Assembly (NCBI GenBank): GCA_026393695.1
Contig: JAPKZR010000287.1
Span: 1-33,467 of the forward strand
Reading direction: 5' to 3'
DNA: 33,467 bases
DNA from: Actinomycetota bacterium
GTDB taxonomy: Bacteria; Actinomycetota; Acidimicrobiia; Acidimicrobiales; Ilumatobacteraceae
Shown here: in pieces, positions 8,610-16,900 of the stretch
How positions within the stretch are numbered: the first letter of the stretch is position 1
How the letters are laid out: each line of letters opens with the position of its first letter
The notes under the pieces: generated by a model
The model's database searches: none
What the model was told of the DNA's origin: nothing
Seen by the model: only the letters and a program-made list of their open reading frames with translations
Position numbers and translations under genes: made by a program

Positions 8610-9263
8610 ATGTCATTGGTATCTGTCCCAGACACGCTCAGTGTTGACCGCCCCGCCGACACCATTCGGTGGGCTGCCGACCAGTTCGGAGCCGACGCGT
8701 TGGTGGTTACGGCGAGCTTCGAAGACGCCGTTCTGGTGCACGTTGCCGCTACTGCCGTTCCCGGCATTGAGATCGTGTTGCTCGACACCCAGTACCTGTT
8801 TGCCGAGACCAAGTGGTTGGTCGGCGAACTCACCAAGAAGCTCGATCTCAACCTGCGCATCGTGCATCCGTTGCCCGAGGTTCAGCCCGACAACCTATGG
8901 CAGAGCGATGTCGAGGCGTGCTGTGCCATCCGCAAGGTTGAGCCGCTGCAGCGTTCGCTCACGGGTAAGGCCGGTTGGATCACTGGCGTGCGCCGTGTCG
9001 ATGGCCCTACTCGCGCCAATACGCCCATCGCGAGCTTCGACATTGGCCGCAACATCACCAAGATCAACCCGCTCGCCGGATTCAGCGACGACGACATGTT
9101 GCTGTATGCGCAACTGCACGATCTTCCCGCCAACCCGCTCACCGAGCGCGGCTACCCATCTATTGGTTGCTGGCCATGCACCCGGCCGGTTGCCGAAGGC
9201 GAAGACCGCCGCAACGGTCGTTGGGCCGGCAATGCCAAGACCGAATGTGGGTTGCACGGATGA
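8610..9263 (+). CDS. cysH: APS reductase-type CysH (adenylyl-sulfate reductase, thioredoxin-dependent)
   Basis: This 217-residue cytoplasmic enzyme reduces activated sulfate to sulfite with thioredoxin. The PP-loop-like segment TASFEDAVLVH lies at about residues 34-44. A Cys104-Cys105 pair (EACCAIRK) and Cys187-Cys190 (GCWPCTRP) form the four-cysteine set that ligates a [4Fe-4S] cluster in APS reductases and is missing from E. coli-type PAPS reductases. The catalytic cysteine is Cys213 in the C-terminal KTECGLHG. The same operon contains CysD and CysN but no APS kinase, which supports APS as the substrate. The stop overlaps the cysD start (ATGA), indicating translational coupling. Confidence 0.92.
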   Translation: MSLVSVPDTLSVDRPADTIRWAADQFGADALVVTASFEDAVLVHVAATAVPGIEIVLLDTQYLFAETKWLVGELTKKLDLNLRIVHPLPEVQPDNLWQSDVEACCAIRKVEPLQRSLTGKAGWITGVRRVDGPTRANTPIASFDIGRNITKINPLAGFSDDDMLLYAQLHDLPANPLTERGYPSIGCWPCTRPVAEGEDRRNGRWAGNAKTECGLHG

Positions 9264-10162
9264 GCACCACCACTCACCTCGAGTCACTCACCGACGAGGC
9301 CATCACCATCATTCGTGAGGTGGCCACTGAGTGCCAGAACCCGGTGCTGTTGTTTAGCGGCGGCAAGGACTCAGCCGTGTTGTTGCACCTCGCTGTGCTC
9401 GCTTTTGCGCCAGCACGGTTGCCCTTCCCAGTGATGCACGTAGACACCGGCCACAACTTCGCCGAAGTCATCGAATACCGCGATCAGTTCGTACGCGATG
9501 TCGGCGCACGTCTCGTGGTTGCCAGCGTTCAGGAATCCATCGACAAGGGTCGCGTCGTCGAAGACACCGGCCCGCGCGCCAGCCGCAACCGTTTGCAGTC
9601 GGTCACCTTGCTCGACGCAATGATCGAGCACGGCTTCGATGCAGCGTTCGGCGGCGGTCGTCGCGACGAAGACAAGGCTCGCGCCAAAGAGCGCATCTTG
9701 AGCTTTCGCGATCACCAGGGCCGTTGGGATCCTCGCCAGCAGCGGCCCGAACCGTGGGACGTGCTCAACGCCCGCATCCGCAAGGGCGAGCAGCTGCGTG
9801 CCTTCCCGCTTTCTAACTGGACCGAGCTCGACATCTGGCAGTACATCGCCGTGCACGACCTTGCGCTCCCAACCATCTACTACTCGCACACCCGTACCGT
9901 GGTTGAGCGCGACGGCATGTTGCTCGCTGTGGGCGGCCCCGTTGTTGCTGAGCCCGGCGAAGTGCCGTACGAAGCCGTGGTGCGCTACCGCACCGTTGGC
10001 GACGCCAGTTGCACCGGCGCTGTCGAGTCGACAGCGGCAAACGTGCACGACGTGATTATCGAGGTGGCTGCAGCACGCATCACCGAACGTGGCGCAACCC
10101 GCGCCGACGACACTTTTAGCGAATCCGCAATGGAAGATCGCAAGCGAGAGGGTTACTTCTGA
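9260..10162 (+). CDS. cysD: sulfate adenylyltransferase subunit 2 (CysD)
   Basis: This 300-residue catalytic subunit of ATP sulfurylase makes APS and pyrophosphate from ATP and sulfate. The ATP-binding PP-loop SGGKDS lies at residues 33-38, followed by VMHVDTGHNF and the family segments AFGGGRRDEDKARAKER and PLSNWTELDIWQYI. The C-terminal GDASCTGAVES and MEDRKREGYF are characteristic of CysD. The frame is open well upstream, but ATG 9260 is the real start because it overlaps the cysH stop and gives a family-typical N-terminus. The stop and the cysN start overlap as TGATG, in line with 1:1 synthesis of the two subunits. Confidence 0.95.
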   Translation: MSTTTHLESLTDEAITIIREVATECQNPVLLFSGGKDSAVLLHLAVLAFAPARLPFPVMHVDTGHNFAEVIEYRDQFVRDVGARLVVASVQESIDKGRVVEDTGPRASRNRLQSVTLLDAMIEHGFDAAFGGGRRDEDKARAKERILSFRDHQGRWDPRQQRPEPWDVLNARIRKGEQLRAFPLSNWTELDIWQYIAVHDLALPTIYYSHTRTVVERDGMLLAVGGPVVAEPGEVPYEAVVRYRTVGDASCTGAVESTAANVHDVIIEVAAARITERGATRADDTFSESAMEDRKREGYF

Positions 10163-11451
10163 TGAGCACCACAACCGGAACCGCAGTCGCTCTACGGAGC
10201 ACCCTTCGCGTCGCCACCGCTGGCTCGGTTGACGACGGCAAGAGCACCCTCATTGGTCGCTTGCTGCACGACACGAAGACGGTCTTCGAAGACCAGCTTG
10301 CTGCCGTGGTGAAGGCCAGCCGCCGCTATGGCGATGGCGAGACCAACCTCGCGTTGCTCACCGATGGCTTGCGTGCCGAGCGCGAGCAGGGCATCACTAT
10401 CGATGTTGCGCATCGCTACTTCGCCACTCCGCAGCGCAGCTTCATCGTCGCCGACACACCCGGCCACGCCCAGTACACCCGCAACATGGTTACTGGCGCC
10501 TCAAACGCCGACGTCGCGATTGTGCTTGTCGACGCCCGCCACGGTGTGCTCGAGCAGACCCGCCGCCATGCCTTTATTGCCACGCTGCTCGGCGTGAAAT
10601 CAATCGTGGTTGCTGTCAACAAGATGGACCTCGTCGATTGGGACGAAACAGAGTTCGACCTCATCGCCAAAGAGGTCATCGAATACGTGCAGGCGCTGCC
10701 AACTCCGGTGCCTGTCACCGCAATCCCACTGTCGGCGCTGTTGGGCGACAACGTGGTCGATGCATCGTCGAACACACCTTGGTACGACGGTCCGCCGTTG
10801 CTGCAGTGGCTCGAAGATTTCGATGCCGACCCTCGCACCGAGGTTGGTGGCCGCCTGCATGTGCAGCGCGTGATCCGTCCTCAGGGCGGCGAGTTCGCCG
10901 ACTTCCGTGGCTACGCAGGCGTGGTCAACGGTGGCGGTTTCGCGGTGGGCGACGAGGTCACCATCGAGCCTTCCGGCAATCGCGCCGTCATCAAGGCACT
11001 GCATCGCGCTGGCAAGCCGGTGCACAGCGCCGAGAACGGTCACGCTGTGGTCATTGAGTTGACCACCACCATCGATGTCGCACGCGGCGACGTGCTCGTA
11101 GCCACCGAAGGCACGGTTGTACCTCACATCGGCGAGTCGGTTGAGGCCGAAGTGTGTTGGATGGTCGATCAGCCGCTCACCGTCGGTAGCCGCTGGTGGT
11201 TTAAGCACGGCACCCGCACGGGCCGCGCAACCGTCACTGCAATCGACTACCGCCACGACCTTGCGTCGCTCGACCGTGAGCCAACCGAGTCGCTCGAACT
11301 GAATACGCTTGGCCGGGTGCGCTTGCTCCTCAGCGAACCGATCGTTGCCGATCGCTACATCGACAATCCCGAAGGCGGCCGAATGATCCTCATCGACGAA
11401 GCCACCAACTCAACGGCTGGCGCGTTGATGATCACCGCCGTCAATCGATGA
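10162..11451 (+). CDS. cysN: sulfate adenylyltransferase subunit 1, GTPase (CysN)
   Basis: This 429-residue EF-Tu-like GTPase drives APS synthesis by CysD through GTP hydrolysis. The G1 loop GSVDDGKST is at residues 21-29, the switch segment EREQGITIDVAHRYF follows, G3 is DTPGH and G4 is NKMD. The C-terminal beta-barrel domains include GYAGVVNGGGFAVGDEV. The protein stops at normal CysN length, so the CysC (APS kinase) domain found fused in many actinobacterial CysNC proteins is absent. That agrees with direct APS reduction by the CysH encoded two genes upstream. Its last codons overlap the cobA start by 4 bases. Confidence 0.95.
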   Translation: MSTTTGTAVALRSTLRVATAGSVDDGKSTLIGRLLHDTKTVFEDQLAAVVKASRRYGDGETNLALLTDGLRAEREQGITIDVAHRYFATPQRSFIVADTPGHAQYTRNMVTGASNADVAIVLVDARHGVLEQTRRHAFIATLLGVKSIVVAVNKMDLVDWDETEFDLIAKEVIEYVQALPTPVPVTAIPLSALLGDNVVDASSNTPWYDGPPLLQWLEDFDADPRTEVGGRLHVQRVIRPQGGEFADFRGYAGVVNGGGFAVGDEVTIEPSGNRAVIKALHRAGKPVHSAENGHAVVIELTTTIDVARGDVLVATEGTVVPHIGESVEAEVCWMVDQPLTVGSRWWFKHGTRTGRATVTAIDYRHDLASLDREPTESLELNTLGRVRLLLSEPIVADRYIDNPEGGRMILIDEATNSTAGALMITAVNR

Positions 11452-12194
11452 CAGCTCCTGGCTGGGTGGCACTCGTTGGTGCCGGACCCGGCGACGCTGA
11501 GTTGCTCACCGTGAAAGCGGCGCGCCTGTTGGCCGAGGCCGACGTGGTGGTGCACGACGCATTGGTGAGTAGCGATGTGTTGGCGTTGGCGTCACCCGAT
11601 GCCGAACTGATCGATGTTGGTAAGCGCCCCGGTCAAAGCCCGGCGCAAGGACTCATCAACGTGTTGTTGCTGCGCCTTGCGCGCGAGGGCAAGCGGGTCG
11701 TGCGTCTCAAAGGCGGCGACCCATTCGTGTTCGGTCGCGGTGGCGAAGAAGCATTGGCGTTGGCGCTCGAGGGCATCAGCTGCGAAATCGTTCCCGGCAT
11801 CACCTCGGCAGTTGCTGCTCCGGCCGCTGCCGGAATTCCGGTGACGCAGCGTGGCGTTTCGGCGATGTTCACTGTTGTGACGGGGCATCGCCAGCACGGC
11901 GAAATGCCCGTCAACTGGGCAGCCCTCGCGCAAGCTGGCGGCACCATCGTGGTGCTGATGGGTGTTGCCGAACGCGGCGTCATTGCTCAGGCACTGATAG
12001 CCGGTGGCATGGCTCCCGACACCCCGGTGGCAGCAATCTTGCGAGCCACCACAGTCGAACAATCGGTGACTCGTTGTCGGCTCGACGCCTTGGCCGACAC
12101 AGCTGTGAAGTCGCCGGCCACGCTTGTGATTGGTGCGGTCGCCGCGCTGAATGTATGCGAGGTCGCGGCGGGCGCCGCCTACGCTGTCGGCTGA
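11448..12194 (+). CDS. cobA: uroporphyrinogen-III C-methyltransferase
   Basis: This 248-residue SAM-dependent enzyme methylates uroporphyrinogen III at C2 and C7 to give precorrin-2, the entry to siroheme. The N-terminal VALVGAGPGDAELLTVKAA loop, the VVHDALVS segment, RLKGGDPFVFGRGGEE and GIPVTQRGVS are all textbook SUMT signatures. It corresponds to the C-terminal half of CysG, whose other half is encoded divergently at 7957-8538. Siroheme is the cofactor of assimilatory sulfite reductase, which explains its place between cysN and cysS. It overlaps cysN by 4 bases and cysS by 1 base (TGATG). Confidence 0.93.
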   Translation: MTAPGWVALVGAGPGDAELLTVKAARLLAEADVVVHDALVSSDVLALASPDAELIDVGKRPGQSPAQGLINVLLLRLAREGKRVVRLKGGDPFVFGRGGEEALALALEGISCEIVPGITSAVAAPAAAGIPVTQRGVSAMFTVVTGHRQHGEMPVNWAALAQAGGTIVVLMGVAERGVIAQALIAGGMAPDTPVAAILRATTVEQSVTRCRLDALADTAVKSPATLVIGAVAALNVCEVAAGAAYAVG

Positions 12195-13561
12195 TGCTTC
12201 ACCTCTTCGACACAGCGACCCAAACAGTGCGTCCATTGGCCATGCGCGAGCCTGGCCACCTCAGCATCTATCTCTGCGGCCCCACGGTCTACGGGCCGCC
12301 GCACCTCGGTCACGGCCGCGCCACATTGGTGTACGACGTGTTGCGTCGTTATCTCGAGTGGACAGGCATTCAGGTTCGCCTGGTCAGCAACATCACCGAC
12401 ATCGACGACAAGATCATCAACCGGGCCGAACGCGAGAACCGCCCGTGGCAAGAGATCACTCGCAAATGCGAAGACGTGTGGTTCGACGCAATGAAGGGCC
12501 TCAATGTGGCCCGCCCCACCGATGTCCCGCACGCAACCGAATACGTCGACGAGATGGTCGAGATGATTGGCGAACTGATCGCAATCGATCGCGCCTACAC
12601 CACCACCGATGGCGTATATCTCAGTGTCGAGACCGTGCACGACTACGGACTCTTGGCGAATCAAAATCTCGAGGGCTTGCTTGCCGGTGGCGGCGATCGC
12701 GAAGTCTTCGGCGCCGAGAACAAGCGCCACCCTGCCGACTTTGCGTTGTGGAAAATCAGCAAGCCGGGCGAACCCAGTTGGCCTGCGCCGTGGGGCGATG
12801 GCCGTCCCGGCTGGCACAGCGAGTGTGTAGTCATGAGCCTCGACCTACTCGGCGAAGGTTTCGATCTGCACTGTGGCGGCATGGACCTCAAGTTCCCGCA
12901 CCACGAAAACGAGCGTGCTCAGGCTGTTGCGCTGGGCAAGACCTTTGCCAATCACTGGATGCACAACGGGTTCGTGGTCGATGCCGAGGGCGAGAAGATG
13001 TCGAAGAGCCTCGGCAACGTGGCCAACCTGCTCGACCTCATCGAGCATTACGACGCTCGCGCCTATCGCATGTTGCTGTTGCAGACGCACTACCGCGGTC
13101 CCGTCCGGGTGGGTCAGGACAACATCGATGCCGCGGTCAAATCGCTTGCCGGCCTCGATGCGTTCGCTGCCCGCACCTCTGCAGCGGCTGCCGATGGTTC
13201 AGTAACCGCCGACACCGACGTGTTGGCGCAGTTCGGCGAGCGCATGGACGACGACATCGACACACCAAACGCGATGGCGTTGCTGTTCGACACGGTTCGT
13301 CGAGCCAACGCAGCACTCGATGCGGGCGACCACGCTGGTGCAGGTTCGCTGGCCGCCGCGGTCCATGCGATGTGCACTGCAATCGGCTTGGTGCTCAAGA
13401 CCGAAGGCGATATTCCCGCCGAAATTGCAGAGATGGCAAGCGCCCTCGATGCTGCCCGCGCCGCAAAAGACTTTGCCGCCGCCGATGCCCTGCGCGCTCA
13501 GCTGCAGGGTCTTGGGTGGCTGGTCGAGACCACGAAGCAGGGCACCTCGGTTCGACGCTGA
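12194..13561 (+). CDS. cysS: cysteine--tRNA ligase
   Basis: This 455-residue class I synthetase charges tRNA-Cys. The zinc ligand Cys28 sits in LCGPTVYGPPHLGHGR, whose HLGH at 37-40 is the HIGH motif. The segment WHSECVVMSLDLLGEGFDLHCGGMDLKFPHHENE carries further zinc and substrate residues, and KMSKS is at 268-272. A helical DALR-type domain follows, ending in AAKDFAAADALRAQL and GWLVETT. MshC, the mycothiol ligase paralogue, was considered, but the full DALR domain and the length favour CysS. The frame is open from upstream; ATG 12194 is chosen because it overlaps the cobA stop. Placement directly after the cysteine-supply genes is notable. Confidence 0.92.
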   Translation: MLHLFDTATQTVRPLAMREPGHLSIYLCGPTVYGPPHLGHGRATLVYDVLRRYLEWTGIQVRLVSNITDIDDKIINRAERENRPWQEITRKCEDVWFDAMKGLNVARPTDVPHATEYVDEMVEMIGELIAIDRAYTTTDGVYLSVETVHDYGLLANQNLEGLLAGGGDREVFGAENKRHPADFALWKISKPGEPSWPAPWGDGRPGWHSECVVMSLDLLGEGFDLHCGGMDLKFPHHENERAQAVALGKTFANHWMHNGFVVDAEGEKMSKSLGNVANLLDLIEHYDARAYRMLLLQTHYRGPVRVGQDNIDAAVKSLAGLDAFAARTSAAAADGSVTADTDVLAQFGERMDDDIDTPNAMALLFDTVRRANAALDAGDHAGAGSLAAAVHAMCTAIGLVLKTEGDIPAEIAEMASALDAARAAKDFAAADALRAQLQGLGWLVETTKQGTSVRR

Positions 13562-13604
13562 TCGCTGACTGCCTGGCCGAGCGCCGAGGCATGTTGGGAT
13601 TGCG

Positions 13605-14792
13605 TTGCTGAAGGTGGCAGCATTGGACTCCGTGTCACGTCCTGAGTCCACCCCTCGAGCCCCGCTACCACGCGGGTTCTGGGTCATCTGGACCACGGTC
13701 GCGCTCGACCTCGTTGGCTTCGGCATCGTTGCCCCGATTCTCGGCCGTTACGCCGAGCGCTTTGGCGCCAATCCGTTCACCGTCGGGCTGTTGTTTGCTT
13801 CGTTCTCGTTGGCCCAGTTTGTGTGTGCGCCGCTGCTGGGTCGACTCAGCGACCGCGTTGGCCGCAAACCAATCATCTTGTTGTCGCTGTTCGGCACTGC
13901 GGTCGGAAGTGTGATCACGGGCGCCGCCGGTGCGCTGTGGGTGTTGTTCCTCGGTCGCATTCTTGATGGTGCCTCGGGTGCAAGCGTGTCGGTTGCTCAG
14001 GGCGCTGTGTCTGACGTGGTGGCGCCGAAAGATCGGCCCCGTGCCTTTGGTCTGCTCGGCGCAGCGTTTGGTGTTGGCTTCGTTGTTGGCCCTGCGCTCG
14101 GCGCATTGTCGGCGATTCGTGGCCCGTACCTGCCGTTCTATGTGGCTGGCGCAATCGCGTTTGTCAACGGATGCATCGCCATCTTCCGTCTTCCCGAAAC
14201 TCATGTGAACCGGGGGCCGCGCCAAAAGGCTGAGAAGTCGGTGCACTCGGGCGAACTCTGGCGCCTCGTTTCGGTGGCCTTCATCGCTATCGCCGCGTTC
14301 AGCGGCTTCGAAGCCACGTTTGCGCTGCTCGCTGAACGTCGCTTTTCGCTCAACGAAGGTGGCATCGCTGTTGTCTTCGTGTGCATCGGCGTGTTCCTCG
14401 TGATTGTGCAGGGCGGCGTCATCAGGCCAGTCGGCGAGAAGATCGGCGTGCGCGGGTCGGTGTCTGCCGGCTTGGCGTTCAACGCTGTGGGTTTGCTCAT
14501 ACTTGCGTTTGCAACAAGTTGGGCAGTGCTTGTTCCGGCCCTGGCTCTGCTCACCTTCGGGCAGGGTCTCACATCACCAAACTTCACCACCATGGTCACC
14601 AGCGTGGTGCCGCCTCATCAACGTGGTGAAGCGCTCGGATTTCAACAAAGCGGCAGCGCGCTGGCCCGCGTTGTCGGCCCCGCACTCGCAGGCTTGCTCT
14701 TCCATCACGTCGGCATTCCTGCGCCATATTTGGTTGCTGCCGCAATGTGCGGAATCGGGCTCGCCGTGCTGAGTTGGACACGCACGGCGTGA
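13605..14792 (+). CDS. MFS transporter
   Basis: This integral membrane protein of about 390 residues has some twelve hydrophobic segments. The major-facilitator motif A is clear between helices 2 and 3: GRLSDRVGRKP, about residues 79-89. Helix 5 carries GLLGAAFGVGFVVGPALGA, typical of drug:H+ antiporters of the TetA/MdtG type. The substrate is unknown. The start is uncertain: TTG 13605, TTG 13623 (preceded by AAGGTGG) and GTG 13632 are all in frame, and only about ten residues are at stake. It follows cysS by 43 bases, and its stop overlaps the GTG of the acyltransferase gene, so the two may be co-translated. Confidence 0.85.
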   Translation: MLKVAALDSVSRPESTPRAPLPRGFWVIWTTVALDLVGFGIVAPILGRYAERFGANPFTVGLLFASFSLAQFVCAPLLGRLSDRVGRKPIILLSLFGTAVGSVITGAAGALWVLFLGRILDGASGASVSVAQGAVSDVVAPKDRPRAFGLLGAAFGVGFVVGPALGALSAIRGPYLPFYVAGAIAFVNGCIAIFRLPETHVNRGPRQKAEKSVHSGELWRLVSVAFIAIAAFSGFEATFALLAERRFSLNEGGIAVVFVCIGVFLVIVQGGVIRPVGEKIGVRGSVSAGLAFNAVGLLILAFATSWAVLVPALALLTFGQGLTSPNFTTMVTSVVPPHQRGEALGFQQSGSALARVVGPALAGLLFHHVGIPAPYLVAAAMCGIGLAVLSWTRTA

Positions 14793-16861
14793 GCGACATA
14801 TGCGACGATCCGCCTGCTTTGGGCCGACTCGCCGATCTTGATCGTCGCTGGGTGCCCTCGGGCACTGTTGAGTTCGATGTCACCCGCGTGCGCACGATGG
14901 GTTATCAGCCCGGGCTTGATGGCCTGCGCGCAATCAGCGTGGTCGCTGTCATCTTGTACCACGCCGGGTTCGGCTGGATGCGCGGCGGTTTCTTTGGCGT
15001 CGAGGTGTTCTTCGTTGTCTCGGGATTCCTGATCACCTCGCTGTTGCTCGACGAACGCGAGAAGAACCAGCGGGTGAACCTCGGCCAGTTCTGGGTGAGG
15101 CGGGCGCGACGTTTGCTGCCGGCGCTGTTCACCATGATGTTGGCGGTGGCGTTGTGGGCCAGCATGTTCGGCACCGCCGAGCAGCAGTCCACGCTGAAGC
15201 GCGACCTTCCGTGGTCCATCTTCTACCTCGGTAACTGGGGCCAGATCCTCGGGCATGCGCCGTACTTTGCGTCAGCCGATCCGCCACTGCTTCGCCACCT
15301 CTGGTCGCTTGCCGTCGAAGAGCAGTGGTACCTGATCTGGCCGCTGGTGTTCATCGCCGCGATGTCGGTAGGCACTACTCGCCTCAGCACTCGAGCCAAG
15401 GCGTTTGCTGCCACCGCCTTCGCGCTGATGGTGCTGAACTTCATGTACCTCAGCACGTTCACGCGAGCCAGCGGCTTGCTGCTCGGCGCAGGTGCAGCGT
15501 TCGTCTGGCGACCATGGCGATCCACTCGCAAGATGCTCAAGTTCGGCACACGACTCGATCCATTCGGCGCCGCAACGCTCACGCTGCTCGTGTGCATTAT
15601 GAGCGTGGCCGAACTCACCGCAGGCTATGTGTACCAGTGGTTGCTGGCCCTCGTTTCGGTGTTGTCGATCCTGACCATCATGGTGGTGGTGCATCCGGCG
15701 GCTCTCGGGTTCCGGTCGCTGCTGAGTTGGCGGCCACTTGTCGAGATTGGTCGCCGCTCGTACGGCTTGTACCTGTGGCACTGGCCGATCTTTGTCTTCA
15801 GCCACACGTATCACTCGGGTAGCTACACGCGCTTTGTTGTGGCGACGTTGATCACCGTGGCGGTCTCTGAGGTTTCGTATCGCTTCATTGAGACGCCGAT
15901 TCGAAACGACTTTGTTCACCAGTGGTTCCGCGATCAGCGCGCCGCGATGGGCAGCGATCGGGTTCGTCGTATTCGGCGCACAACCACGGTGCTCGGCGTG
16001 GTCGGCGCGATTGCGGTGGGCATGGTTGGCTTCTATGCGTCGGTCGCTCATTTCGACCCGGCTGTTGGCGGCACCGAGGTGTTTTTCTCAGTGCCCACGA
16101 TTCCGCTTCCCACGACCGTCCCCTTCGACCCGGCAGTAACAACCACTGCGCCCGTTGCGCCGGTTGTGTCGGTGGCTCCTTCGCTGCCGCGACGGGTCAC
16201 CATCGTCGGCGACTCGCAGGCTCATGCGCTGGCCATCAACCTGCCCACCGGCATCGAGTCGACCTTCACGATCAACGATGGCTCAATCGACGGTTGTGGT
16301 GTCTACGACACTGGTCGGGTGGTGTCTACGCGCACCAGTTTCAGGAGGTCGTTCGCCGACTGCTCGGGATGGGCCGCCAAGTGGGGCCGCTCGGCGTCGT
16401 CGGCCAAGGCCGAAGTGGCGTTGGTTGTTCTCGGCGCATGGGATGTGTTCGACCTTCGGCTCGCAGATCGAACCTTGTTGTTCGGCACCCCCGAGGCCGA
16501 TGCGTTCTACCTGGCACAGCTACAGCAAGGCATCGATTCGCTGAAGGCGACCGGGGCGCATGTGGCCTTGCTTGAGGTTGCTTGTATGCGCCCCAAGGAT
16601 GTGAAGGGCGCCGGCGTTCCGGCGTTACCCGAGCGCGGCGACGACACCCGAACGGGTCACGTGAACGATCTCCTCAAGCAGGCAGCGGCCAAAGACCCCA
16701 TCCATGTCAGCTTCGTGGCGGGGCCTCAGGCATGGTGTTCCGATCAGGCCATCAGCGTCGATCTTGCCTATCGCTGGGACGGTGTGCACGTGTACAAAGC
16801 GGGGGCCAATCTGATCTTCCTCATCATCACGCCTGCGTTGCTCAAACTTCCCGTGCAGTAG
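14789..16861 (+). CDS. OafA/YrhL-type acyltransferase with C-terminal SGNH domain
   Basis: This protein of about 690 residues has two parts. The N-terminal half is an acyltransferase-3 membrane domain with around ten helices, including the catalytic-type His58 in LYHAGFGW, then FFGVEVFFVVSGFLIT and the WVRRARRLLPAL loop. After a final helix and a Pro/Thr-rich linker comes an extracytoplasmic SGNH domain: GDSQAHAL with Ser476, the GAWDVF block, and Asp664/His667 in RWDGVHVY. Such fusions O-acylate surface polysaccharides or glycolipids, with the membrane domain passing acyl groups to the SGNH domain. GTG 14789, overlapping the MFS stop, is the preferred start; ATG 14897 is an alternative that begins right before YQPGLDGLRA. 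Confidence 0.87.
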   Translation: MSDICDDPPALGRLADLDRRWVPSGTVEFDVTRVRTMGYQPGLDGLRAISVVAVILYHAGFGWMRGGFFGVEVFFVVSGFLITSLLLDEREKNQRVNLGQFWVRRARRLLPALFTMMLAVALWASMFGTAEQQSTLKRDLPWSIFYLGNWGQILGHAPYFASADPPLLRHLWSLAVEEQWYLIWPLVFIAAMSVGTTRLSTRAKAFAATAFALMVLNFMYLSTFTRASGLLLGAGAAFVWRPWRSTRKMLKFGTRLDPFGAATLTLLVCIMSVAELTAGYVYQWLLALVSVLSILTIMVVVHPAALGFRSLLSWRPLVEIGRRSYGLYLWHWPIFVFSHTYHSGSYTRFVVATLITVAVSEVSYRFIETPIRNDFVHQWFRDQRAAMGSDRVRRIRRTTTVLGVVGAIAVGMVGFYASVAHFDPAVGGTEVFFSVPTIPLPTTVPFDPAVTTTAPVAPVVSVAPSLPRRVTIVGDSQAHALAINLPTGIESTFTINDGSIDGCGVYDTGRVVSTRTSFRRSFADCSGWAAKWGRSASSAKAEVALVVLGAWDVFDLRLADRTLLFGTPEADAFYLAQLQQGIDSLKATGAHVALLEVACMRPKDVKGAGVPALPERGDDTRTGHVNDLLKQAAAKDPIHVSFVAGPQAWCSDQAISVDLAYRWDGVHVYKAGANLIFLIITPALLKLPVQ

Positions 16862-16876
16862 GGGTTGCGACGGCAG

Positions 16877-16892
16877 GTTACCGGCTGGTAAC
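16877..16892. promoter_or_regulatory. inverted repeat GTTACC/GGTAAC upstream of acyl-CoA dehydrogenase
   Basis: GTTACC (16877-16882) and GGTAAC (16887-16892) are perfect inverted repeats separated by GGCT, 8 bases before the ATG of the acyl-CoA dehydrogenase. In RNA the stem could extend by a G-U and an A-U pair. There is no T-run after it. It could be an operator half-site pair, for example for a TetR-type lipid regulator, or a hairpin masking translation initiation. No obvious Shine-Dalgarno sequence lies elsewhere before this gene. Confidence 0.4.
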
Positions 16893-16900
16893 TTCACCAA

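Noticed and set aside
8610-9263. CysH as a PAPS reductase
   Set aside because: The CC and CxxC cysteines of [4Fe-4S] APS reductases are all present, and no APS kinase gene or CysC fusion is seen.
12194-13561. Possible MshC (mycothiol cysteine ligase) rather than CysS
   Set aside because: A full DALR-type C-terminal domain, a standard KMSKSLGN motif and a length of 455 residues fit cysteinyl-tRNA synthetase.
15272-16051. Minus-strand frame of 259 codons rich in Arg and His
   Set aside because: It is antisense to the acyltransferase gene, and its composition is typical of a shadow frame.
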